DNA of 10,099 bases from Burkholderiales bacterium (GTDB taxonomy: Bacteria > Pseudomonadota > Gammaproteobacteria > Burkholderiales > JAEUOS01). Below, piece after piece: positions 1 to 6,115 of the stretch. The position numbers and the translations under genes are program-made. Positions within the stretch are counted from its first letter, which is position 1, and every line of letters starts with the position of its first letter. Below the pieces are notes generated by a model, which was given only the letters and a program-made list of their open reading frames with translations, searched no databases and was not told the DNA's origin. The stretch lies in assembly GCA_947456845.1 (NCBI GenBank), contig CANGUJ010000107.1, forward strand, positions 1 through 10,099, written 5' to 3'.

Positions 1-4
1 CAAG

Positions 5-373
5 ATGAGCAATTTGCAGCCATTCACGAATTCGCCGGTAAAGGCCTCGGCCATGATCGGCACCGACGTGGTCAACGCCAAGGGCGAGAACCTGGGCGAC
101 GTCAAGGAAGTGGTGATCGATCCGCGCACCGGACGCGTCGCCTATGCCGTGGTGTCGTTCGGCGGTTTCCTGGGCATGGGCGAAAAGCTCTTCGCCGTGC
201 CATTTGCATCGTTCCGCTATGACGTGTCGAAGAACGATTACGTGCTGGATATTTCCAAGGAAAGGCTCGAAGCCGCGCCGGGCTTCGATCCGGACAAGTG
301 GCCCACCATGGCAGACGAAAAGTGGAACCGCGACGTCTACAAGTACTACGACCGCACACCGTACTGGGAATAG
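5..373 (+). CDS. PRC-barrel domain protein
   Basis: A 122-residue soluble protein. Residues about 13-85 form a PRC-barrel-like beta domain: the segments IGTDVVNAKGENLGDVKEVV and AYAVVSFGGFLGMGEKLFAV carry the usual 'G..V.N..GE.LG.I.D...D...G...Y.V..FGG..G.G.K...VP' pattern. The tail (about 90-122) is rich in Trp and Tyr and ends in a YYDRTPYWE-like motif seen in many short proteobacterial PRC-barrel proteins. There is no signal peptide or membrane segment. The PRC-barrel fold is known from the photosynthetic reaction centre H subunit and RimM, but stand-alone members like this one are mostly of unknown role and are often annotated as stress-associated; no specific function can be read from the sequence. 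Only four bases precede the ATG, so its ribosome binding site and any upstream start lie outside the window. It converges on mgtA, with a candidate terminator between them. Confidence 0.88.
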   Translation: MSNLQPFTNSPVKASAMIGTDVVNAKGENLGDVKEVVIDPRTGRVAYAVVSFGGFLGMGEKLFAVPFASFRYDVSKNDYVLDISKERLEAAPGFDPDKWPTMADEKWNRDVYKYYDRTPYWE

Positions 374-415
374 CGCGCATCCGCGCTCGTAGCGGCGACC
401 CGGCGCCTGGCCGGG
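372..415. other. Two short GC-rich dyads just after the PRC-barrel gene
   Basis: The first inverted repeat (372-387) has arms AGCGCG and CGCGCT with a 4-base loop and begins inside the stop codon of the PRC-barrel gene. The second (399-415) has arms CCCGGC and GCCGGG with a 5-base loop. Neither is followed by a T-run on either strand, so neither is a classical intrinsic terminator. They could protect the 3' end of the transcript or simply reflect the high GC content. Confidence 0.35.
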
Positions 416-418
416 ACG

Positions 419-444
419 GCGCACCAACGTGCGGAATGGTGCGC
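419..444. other. Perfect 8-bp inverted repeat next to the terminator
   Basis: The arms are GCGCACCA (419-426) and TGGTGCGC (437-444) with a 10-base loop. The repeat is followed by AAAA (445-448) and then directly by the terminator hairpin at 449-473. Read on the - strand the order is terminator stem, TTTT, then this second stem. It may act as a second hairpin in a bidirectional termination region, or as a protein-binding dyad; nothing in the sequence decides between these. Confidence 0.45.
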
Positions 445-473
445 AAAAGGGCCTGCGGCAACACCGCAGGCCC
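445..473. terminator. Candidate bidirectional intrinsic terminator
   Basis: A perfect 10-bp stem, GGGCCTGCGG (449-458) and CCGCAGGCCC (464-473), encloses a 5-base loop. On the - strand it is followed by TTTT (complement of 445-448), so it fits mgtA, whose stop lies about 70 bases upstream in that direction. On the + strand it is followed by GTTTCC, a weaker T-run, which could serve the PRC-barrel gene. A terminator is expected here because the two genes converge. Confidence 0.72.
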
Positions 474-542
474 GTTTCCGTTGGCGCGCAGGACCCGTTC
501 TCCGCTGTTCAGACGTGGCGCGGGTTGCGGTGCCAGCCGGAC

Positions 543-3275
543 TTACCAGCCGTAGCGACGGAAGTAAAACCGCTTCATCAGCGTGCAAGCCAGGGCATAA
601 CCGAAAAGAATGACCGCAAGCCACGCGAAATACGCGGGCGGCAATGGAACGAAGCGGAAATAGGCCGCCAGCGGCCCCATCGGCAGGAACAGGCCGGCAG
701 CGGCTGCGCACAGGGTCATGACCACCAGCGGTGTCGCAGCCCGGCTTTCGATGACGGGCAACTTTGGCGTGCGCAGCAGGTGCACCACCATCACCTGGGT
801 CAACAGGCCCACCACGAACCAGCCGCTCTGGAACAGGCCCTGCGTGGCCAGGCTGTCGGCGCCGAACACGCGCCACATCAAGGCGAATGTCGCAATGTCG
901 AACATCGAGCTGATCGGCCCGAAAAAAAGCATGAAACGGCCGAGTTCAGCGGGGTCCCATGCCAGCGGCTTTTCCACCAGTTCGGCATCCACGTTGTCAA
1001 ACGGGATGCCGGTCTGCGAGAAGTCGTACAGGAGGTTCTGCACCAGCAATTGCAGCGGCAGCATCGGCAGGAAGGGCAGGAAGGCGCAGGCCACCAGCAC
1101 CGAGAACACGTTGCCGAAGTTGGAACTGGCGGTCATGCGGATGTACTTGCGCATGTTGCTGAAGGTGCGCCGTCCTTCGATGACCCCGGCGTCGACCACC
1201 AGCAGGCTCTTTTCCAGCAGGATCACGTCCGCCGCCTCGCGCGCGATGTCCACCGCGGTATCCACCGAGATGCCGATATCGGCCGCGCGCAACGCCGGCG
1301 CATCATTGATGCCGTCCCCCATGAAGCCCACCACATGGCCGTTGGCACGCAAGGCACGCACGATGCGTTCTTTCTGCAGCGGTGTCAGGCGGGCGAACAA
1401 CTGGTGCGCCTCGACCGCATGGCCCAGTTCCGCGTCGTTCATCGCCTCGACCTCAGGCCCGGTCAGGACGGTCTTGCCGGCAAGACCCACCTGCGCGCAG
1501 ACATGTGCGGTCACCAGCTCGTTGTCGCCGCTCAGGACCTTGACCGCGATGCCATGACCGGCCAGGGCCGCGATGGCGGGCGCGGCGGTTTCCTTGGGCG
1601 GGTCCAGGAAGGCGATGTAGCCCACCAGGGTGAGGCCGGCTTCGTCAGCCACCGAGTAGGTGGACTGGCCCGCCGGCATGGTGCGTATGGCGACCGCGAC
1701 CACGCGCAAGCCCTCTTGCGACATGCGCAGGGTGGCCTGCCTGACCCTGGCAAGGTTCGCCGCGTCCAGCGGCAGGTCCGCGGCTGCGCCTGCCGTGGCG
1801 ACGCGCACCCGGGTGCAGGCAGACAACATCTCATCAAGCGCCCCCTTGCATACCAGCAGGTGGCTGCCGTCGGCTGCCGCGACCACCACCGACATGCGAC
1901 GGCGTACAAAGTCGAATGGCACTTCGTCGATCTTGTCATAGCCGCTGCCTGCCACCAGTTCGGCGTGCAGTTCGGCATGTTCCAGAACCGCGTGGTCGAG
2001 CATGTTCTTCAAGCCCGTCTGGTAGTGGCTGTTCAGCCAGGCGAACTTGAGGACCTCGTCGGACGGGTTGCCGAAAGCGTCATCCGTGCGCGACAGGGCG
2101 ATGCGGTCCTGGGTGAGGGTGCCGGTCTTGTCGGTGCAAAGCACATCCATGGCGCCGAAGTTCTGGATCGCGTCGAGACGCTTGACCACCACTTTCTTCG
2201 CCGACAGGGCCACCGCACCCCGCGCCAGCGTGGTGGTCACGATCATTGGCAGCATCTCTGGCGTCAGGCCGACCGCGACCGAAAGGGCGAACAATCCGGC
2301 CTCAAGCCAGTCGCCGCGTGCCATGCCATTGACCACGAACACGATCGGCACCATGACAAGCGCGAAGCGGATCAATAGCCAGCTCACGCTGTCGACGCCC
2401 TTCTGGAAGGCCGTGGGTGCACGGTCGGTAGCGGTGATGCTGGTGGCGACGGCGCCAAAGTAGGTCTGGTTGCCTGTCGCAACCACCAAAGCGGTGGCCG
2501 AACCGGACACCACGTTGGTCCCCATGAAAACCAGGGTGGGCTGCTCGAGCGGGTTGCTGCCGGAGTCGCGGCCTTCCGCGAACTTTTCCACCGGCAGCGA
2601 TTCCCCTGTCATGGCCGCCTGCGCGATGAACAGGTCGCGCGCGGTCAGCAGGCGGCAATCGGCCGGGATCATGTCGCCGGCGGACAGGACCACCACGTCA
2701 CCCTTCACCAGCCGGGCCAGCGCTAGCTGCACTGGTGCGGGCGGAGGGGCAGAGGCGGCGGCTACCGTGGCCGACCGGAGCACGCTGGCCGTGTTGCGCA
2801 CCATTGCCTTCAAGGCTTCGGCGGCACGGTCGGAACGGCCTTCCTGCACCATGCGGATGATGGTGGACAGGCAAACCATGAAGCCGATGACCACAGTGGA
2901 GCGGGCGTCGGCACTCGCCAGTGACACGGCCGCCAGTACCGTCAGGAGCAGGTTGAACGGGTTCTCATATGCGTGCCACAGGCGCAGCCACCCGCCCGGC
3001 GGCTTTTCATGGGCCACTACATTGGCGCCATCGCGACGCAGGCGCGCGGTCGCCTCGGCCACGGTCAAGCCATGCGAGCGTGATTTCAACAGCTTTAGCG
3101 CATCCGCCGGGGTGCCGCGGGCGATGCCGATCAGGCCGGCGGCGAGTTCCGCGGGCGCGGCCGCGTGCGGCCCGTGCGTCGCGAGCGCATCGCCCAGGGC
3201 GCGCCGGCCGAAATGACGGGCGCTGCGCCGGTGCGGTGGAATGCCGGCGAACCAGCGGCGCAACAGGCCTTTCAT
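543..3275 (-). CDS. mgtA: Magnesium-importing P-type ATPase (MgtA/P3B)
   Basis: A complete 910-residue inner-membrane P-type ATPase that hydrolyses ATP to take up Mg2+. It is close to Escherichia MgtA (about 898 residues) along its whole length. Visible landmarks are: a cytosolic N-terminal region (1-100); M1/M2 starting near YENPFNLLLTVL (103-114); the actuator loop TGES (223-226); M4 with VGLTPEMLPM (335-344); the phosphorylation site DKTGT with Asp382; the N domain with KGAL (477-480); the hinge GDGINDAP (653-660); M5/M6 with the MgtA-specific stretch DFSQTGIPFDNVD (751-763); and four further C-terminal membrane segments ending in FRRYGW. No key residue is missing. The start codon is ATG, with only a weak AAGGA about 14 bases upstream that overlaps the end of the preceding small gene. 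That gene ends 10 bases upstream, which suggests one transcript and perhaps coupled translation. No enterobacterial-type long mgtA leader fits in that gap, so any Mg2+ control must act further upstream. Confidence 0.97.
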   Translation of the reverse strand: MKGLLRRWFAGIPPHRRSARHFGRRALGDALATHGPHAAAPAELAAGLIGIARGTPADALKLLKSRSHGLTVAEATARLRRDGANVVAHEKPPGGWLRLWHAYENPFNLLLTVLAAVSLASADARSTVVIGFMVCLSTIIRMVQEGRSDRAAEALKAMVRNTASVLRSATVAAASAPPPAPVQLALARLVKGDVVVLSAGDMIPADCRLLTARDLFIAQAAMTGESLPVEKFAEGRDSGSNPLEQPTLVFMGTNVVSGSATALVVATGNQTYFGAVATSITATDRAPTAFQKGVDSVSWLLIRFALVMVPIVFVVNGMARGDWLEAGLFALSVAVGLTPEMLPMIVTTTLARGAVALSAKKVVVKRLDAIQNFGAMDVLCTDKTGTLTQDRIALSRTDDAFGNPSDEVLKFAWLNSHYQTGLKNMLDHAVLEHAELHAELVAGSGYDKIDEVPFDFVRRRMSVVVAAADGSHLLVCKGALDEMLSACTRVRVATAGAAADLPLDAANLARVRQATLRMSQEGLRVVAVAIRTMPAGQSTYSVADEAGLTLVGYIAFLDPPKETAAPAIAALAGHGIAVKVLSGDNELVTAHVCAQVGLAGKTVLTGPEVEAMNDAELGHAVEAHQLFARLTPLQKERIVRALRANGHVVGFMGDGINDAPALRAADIGISVDTAVDIAREAADVILLEKSLLVVDAGVIEGRRTFSNMRKYIRMTASSNFGNVFSVLVACAFLPFLPMLPLQLLVQNLLYDFSQTGIPFDNVDAELVEKPLAWDPAELGRFMLFFGPISSMFDIATFALMWRVFGADSLATQGLFQSGWFVVGLLTQVMVVHLLRTPKLPVIESRAATPLVVMTLCAAAAGLFLPMGPLAAYFRFVPLPPAYFAWLAVILFGYALACTLMKRFYFRRYGW

Positions 3276-3285
3276 GGAGGTAAGT

Positions 3286-3513
3286 CTAGTCCTTGCGCGA
3301 CATCATCGCGTACGCCAGCACGGCAACGCCGCCGCCCAGCAGCAGCCAGCCCAAGAGCGGCGGGAAGCTTACAGTGTGGGTGCGCTCGGCGTTGGCGGTG
3401 ATCGGGCCGATCTTCAGCACCTCTTCGGTGGTGGTGTAGGAGAAGCGGTTGTACCCCAGAACGGCCGCGCCGGCCAGAAGCAGGACGATGGCTACGATGT
3501 TGAGGGTTTTCAT
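3286..3513 (-). CDS. Small two-segment membrane protein upstream of mgtA
   Basis: A 75-residue protein with two hydrophobic helices (about residues 5-21 and 52-70) around a polar loop containing YTTTEEVLKIGPITANAE. Lys2 at the start and the SRKD end suggest both termini lie in the cytoplasm and the loop in the periplasm. The layout and the 'YTT.E.VL.IGPI.A' loop resemble a widespread group of short uncharacterised proteobacterial inner-membrane proteins (DUF3185-like); I cannot confirm the Pfam family without a profile search. The ATG is preceded by GAGGA about 10 bases upstream (complement of 3524-3528). It ends 10 bases before the mgtA start, so it is probably the first gene of a two-gene operon. 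Its role is unknown. Position suggests, but does not prove, a link with MgtA such as the ones small proteins have with MgtA in enterics; it is not recognisably MgtS or MgtR. Confidence 0.85.
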   Translation of the reverse strand: MKTLNIVAIVLLLAGAAVLGYNRFSYTTTEEVLKIGPITANAERTHTVSFPPLLGWLLLGGGVAVLAYAMMSRKD

Positions 3514-3680
3514 GGCGGTGCGTTCCTCATAGGTTCGATGGGTCCCGACGGTCCGGACAACGGCCGGTTTACGTCAACTCCGCCTGTGCTTCCGTGCGCT
3601 TGCGTACGCTTGGGCGGCCTGGCATCGAACGTACGCGCGCGCACAGACGGTCCGCACCATGCGGAACATCCTTGCAATCA

Positions 3681-3699
3681 GCGCACATTTCAAGTGCGC
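3681..3699. promoter_or_regulatory. Dyad just upstream of the transaldolase ribosome binding site
   Basis: The perfect arms GCGCAC (3681-3686) and GTGCGC (3694-3699) flank the 7-base AT-rich spacer ATTTCAA. The dyad ends exactly where the Shine-Dalgarno GGAGA (3700-3704) begins. As DNA it could be an operator; as RNA it would form a hairpin abutting the ribosome binding site and could affect translation of the whole operon. Confidence 0.45.
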
Positions 3700-3704
3700 G
3701 GAGA
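3700..3704 (+). promoter_or_regulatory. Ribosome binding site deciding the transaldolase start
   Basis: GGAGA lies 8 bases before TTG at 3713. The upstream in-frame ATG at 3659 has no recognisable Shine-Dalgarno sequence (it follows ACGGTCCGCACC). This favours TTG as the start. Confidence 0.65.
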
Positions 3705-3712
3705 ATGCCCAA

Positions 3713-4828
3713 TTGAATCCCGCCGAAGCGTTGGCCCGGCTTGGCCAGAGCGTGTGGCTCGACGCGATTTCGCGTCCCATGCTCGACAGCGGCACCCTGG
3801 CGCGTTATATCCGCGCATATTCGGTCACAGGGCTCACCTCCAATCCGGCAATTTTCGAACGAGCGATCGGTGCTTCGGCTGCATACGACGCCGCGATCCT
3901 CGACAAGGCTGCGCAAGGCCGGGAGGGCGCGGCCATTTTTTACGAATTAGCGCTCGAGGACCTCGGCCGCGCGGCAGCACTTTTTGCCCCCATCCACGCG
4001 GCCAGCGCGGGCCGGGACGGCTGGGTGTCGCTGGAGGTTTCGCCGCTCCTGGCTGACGATGCCGCCGCCACCACGCTTGCCGCAAGGCGACTGTTCGCCG
4101 GCGCGAAACTGGCCAACCTCTTCATCAAGATTCCGGGCACGCCGGTGGGACTGGCGGCGATCGAGCAATCGATTTTCGATGGTGTGCCGGTCAACGTGAC
4201 CCTGCTTTTCTCGCGCGAGCAGGTCATGGCCGCGGCCGAGGCCTACATGCGCGGCATCGAGCGGCGCGTAGCCGCCGGCCTGGATCCCGGCGTTGCCTCG
4301 GTGGCCTCGGTATTTGTCAGCCGCTGGGATGTGGCGGTGGCGCAGAAGGTGCAGCCCGGATTTCGCAACCGGCTTGGCATCGCCATGGCGATGCATGCCT
4401 ACAAGGCGCACCTCGACCTCATGGCCACAGCGCGCTGGCGCTCGCTTGCCGCAGCGGGCGCGCAACCGCAACACCTGTTGTGGGCCAGCACCGGCACCAA
4501 GGACCCGAGTGTCAGGGACACGCTCTACGTCGAAGCCCTGGCCGCGCCCGGCACCATCAACACCATGCCGGAGGCCACGCTCCTGGCCTTCGCCAGCCGC
4601 GGCGCGCTCGATGGCGTGTTGCCCCCCGATGAGGCCTATGCCGAAGTGACCCTGGCCGAATTCACCCGCGAGGGCGTCGACCTCGAGGCCATGGCCAACG
4701 ACTTGCAACGCGAGGGTGTCGCGAGCTTCGCCCGATCCTGGCATGTCCTGCTCTATCGGATCGCCCTGAAGAGCCAGTTGCTCGCCCATCACTCGGGTGC
4801 GGCACACGTTCCGGCGCCTGATGCGTGA
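3713..4828 (+). CDS. tal: Transaldolase
   Basis: A 371-residue transaldolase from the TTG start. It is a cytosolic enzyme that moves a dihydroxyacetone unit between sedoheptulose-7-P/glyceraldehyde-3-P and fructose-6-P/erythrose-4-P. It matches the longer (about 370-residue) class typified by actinobacterial Tal. Visible are SVWLD near the N-terminus (Asp17), TSNPAIF with Asn44, SLEVSP (Glu108), the Schiff-base lysine in NLFIKIPGT (Lys139), the NVTLLF strand, and LWASTGTKDP (256-265) followed by TLYVEAL and NTMPEATL. TTG is preferred over ATG at 3659 because homologues begin close to the '(N)P..AL...G.SVWLD' segment, GGAGA sits 8 bases before TTG, and the extra 18 residues look unlike the family. 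The stop TGA is part of TGAGG, which also supplies the ribosome binding site for acetate kinase. It is the first gene of a tal-ackA-xfp operon. Fusions of Tal to glucose-6-P isomerase occur elsewhere; this one is not fused. Confidence 0.94.
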   Translation: MNPAEALARLGQSVWLDAISRPMLDSGTLARYIRAYSVTGLTSNPAIFERAIGASAAYDAAILDKAAQGREGAAIFYELALEDLGRAAALFAPIHAASAGRDGWVSLEVSPLLADDAAATTLAARRLFAGAKLANLFIKIPGTPVGLAAIEQSIFDGVPVNVTLLFSREQVMAAAEAYMRGIERRVAAGLDPGVASVASVFVSRWDVAVAQKVQPGFRNRLGIAMAMHAYKAHLDLMATARWRSLAAAGAQPQHLLWASTGTKDPSVRDTLYVEALAAPGTINTMPEATLLAFASRGALDGVLPPDEAYAEVTLAEFTREGVDLEAMANDLQREGVASFARSWHVLLYRIALKSQLLAHHSGAAHVPAPDA

Positions 4829-4834
4829 GGTTGC

Positions 4835-6115
4835 GTGCCGTTGATGCCGGGCTCAGGCACCGGCAAGGCGACGACACGTCCCGACGGTTCGTCTACCCGC
4901 GGCATCCTGGCCATCAATGCCGGATCGTCGAGCATCAAGTTCACGCGCTTCGACGCGGCAACCCTTGTGCCCGGCCTGTCCGGCCGTATCGAGCGCATCG
5001 GGGCTCCCGGAACCAGCCTGACCCTTGCGATCGGCGCAGCGCCCGGCGAAGTGATGCCGGCCCTGACCCGAACTGACCATGCCGGCGCGGCAGCGCACCT
5101 GATCGAGTGGCTGCGCGCGCGCGACCCCGCTTGCGTGCTGGCGGCGGTAGGGCACCGCGTCGTGCATGGCGGGCCCGATTACCGCGCGACCACGCTTCTC
5201 ACACCTGCGGTGGTCGAGAGCCTGCGACCGCTCACGCCCATGGATCCCGAGCACCTGCCGCACGAGATCGCGCTGATCGAGTTGTGGATGGCGCGTTTTC
5301 CCGGGGTGCCGCAATGGGCATGTTTCGATACCGCCTTCCATCACGATCTGCCGCCGCTGGCGCGACTCCTGGCGATCCCGCGCCGTTATGCCGCCATGGG
5401 CGTGCGCCGGTATGGTTTCCACGGACTGTCCTATGAGTTCCTCATGGAGGAGCTGGGCCGCAGTGGCGGCACACGCGCCGCTGGCGGGCGGGTGATCCTC
5501 GCGCATCTCGGCAACGGCGCCAGCCTGGCGGCGGTCAGGGACGGCAAGCCGGTCGATACCAGCATGGCATTCACCCCGGCGGCGGGTATCCCGATGGGCA
5601 CGCGCTCCGGCGATCTCGACCCTGGCCTGGCCTGGTACCTGGCGCGCCTCGAGGGCATGGATGCCGCGAAATTCAACCGTATGGTCAATTCCGAATCGGG
5701 CCTCCTGGGTGTGTCCGGGACCAGTGCCGACATGCGTGACCTGCTCGAGCGCGAGCCGGTCGATCCGCGCGCGGCCGAAGCGGTGGGCATGTTCTGCCTT
5801 GCGGTACGCAAATGCATCGGCGCCTTCGCGGCGGCGCTGGGCGGCCTGGACACGCTGGTGTTTTCAGGCGGTATCGGCGCGAATTCCGCGGTGGTGCGCG
5901 AGCGCGCATGCGCCGAACTGGGTTTTCTCGGTATCGAAATCGACGCGTTGCAGAACCGTGTCGGTGCCGACACGATTTCCGGCCCTGGCGCGCGCGTGAG
6001 TGTGCGTGTCATCGAAACCGATGAAGAACTGGTGATCGCACGCGCGGTGCGCCAGGCGCTGGACGGCGGTTCTGCTGAACCGACGCAATCAACCTCATGT
6101 CGGGAAAAACCATGA
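4835..6115 (+). CDS. ackA: Acetate kinase
   Basis: A 426-residue cytosolic kinase of the ASKHA fold that interconverts acetyl-P + ADP and acetate + ATP. All main motifs are present: LAINAGSSSIKF (Asn28), GHRVVHGG (Arg108), FDTAFH (Asp165), RRYGFHGLSYEF, the HLGNGAS phosphate loop (224-230), GTRSGDLDPG (Arg257), ESGLLGVSGTS (287-297), GGIGANS (345-351) and ETDEELVIAR, where Glu397 matches the Mg2+-ligand position. Start choice is uncertain: GTG at 4835, TTG at 4841 and ATG at 4844 are in frame, behind GAGG at 4827-4830 (4, 10 and 13 bases away). Every choice leaves about 20 polar residues before the first strand, a little longer than usual. It follows tal by 6 bases and overlaps the favoured phosphoketolase start by 4. 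In this operon its likely substrate is the acetyl-P made by phosphoketolase, so it would harvest ATP from that reaction; no phosphotransacetylase gene is next to it. Confidence 0.96.
   Translation: MPLMPGSGTGKATTRPDGSSTRGILAINAGSSSIKFTRFDAATLVPGLSGRIERIGAPGTSLTLAIGAAPGEVMPALTRTDHAGAAAHLIEWLRARDPACVLAAVGHRVVHGGPDYRATTLLTPAVVESLRPLTPMDPEHLPHEIALIELWMARFPGVPQWACFDTAFHHDLPPLARLLAIPRRYAAMGVRRYGFHGLSYEFLMEELGRSGGTRAAGGRVILAHLGNGASLAAVRDGKPVDTSMAFTPAAGIPMGTRSGDLDPGLAWYLARLEGMDAAKFNRMVNSESGLLGVSGTSADMRDLLEREPVDPRAAEAVGMFCLAVRKCIGAFAAALGGLDTLVFSGGIGANSAVVRERACAELGFLGIEIDALQNRVGADTISGPGARVSVRVIETDEELVIARAVRQALDGGSAEPTQSTSCREKP
6102..6115 (+). promoter_or_regulatory. Phosphoketolase ribosome binding site and ATGA overlap
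   Basis: GGGA (6102-6105) lies 6 bases before ATG at 6112. That ATG shares ATGA with the TGA stop of acetate kinase (6113-6115), a classical arrangement for translational coupling. The alternative ATG at 6097 has no Shine-Dalgarno sequence in front of it. Confidence 0.75.

Larger units (their letters stand above)
3514..3712. promoter_or_regulatory. Divergent intergenic region, small gene-mgtA versus tal operon
   Basis: About 200 bases separate the start of the small membrane protein gene (- strand) from the favoured TTG start of transaldolase (+ strand), so both promoters should lie here. No convincing paired -35/-10 boxes are visible. The best fragment is TTGACG on the - strand (3577-3572), which lacks a good -10 at 16-18 bases. 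Repeated words are present: GACGGTCCG at 3547-3555 and 3646-3654, extending to 11 of 12 identical bases; CGTACG at 3603-3608 and 3630-3635; and GTGCGC or its complement at 3594-3599, 3639-3644, 3681-3686 and 3694-3699. Any of these could be operator half-sites. Confidence 0.55.

Noticed and set aside
429..2378. A 649-codon open frame on the + strand
   Set aside because: It lies antisense to mgtA. Its translation is rich in His, Arg and Gln with no recognisable domain, while the - strand encodes a full MgtA. It is a by-product of GC-rich codon use.
3275..3513. An enterobacterial-type Mg2+-sensing mgtA leader
   Set aside because: Only 10 bases separate mgtA from an upstream coding gene, so there is no room for such a leader directly before mgtA.
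3572..3577. TTGACG on the - strand as a -35 box for the small gene-mgtA operon
   Set aside because: No -10-like hexamer lies at 16-18 bases (the sequence there is GC-rich), so I would not call a promoter from this alone.
4844..4870. A P-loop-like stretch, GSGTGKAT, at the acetate kinase N-terminus
   Set aside because: It does not satisfy GxxxxGK[S/T]: there is no Gly at the right place and Ala follows the Lys. Acetate kinase binds ATP through a different fold.
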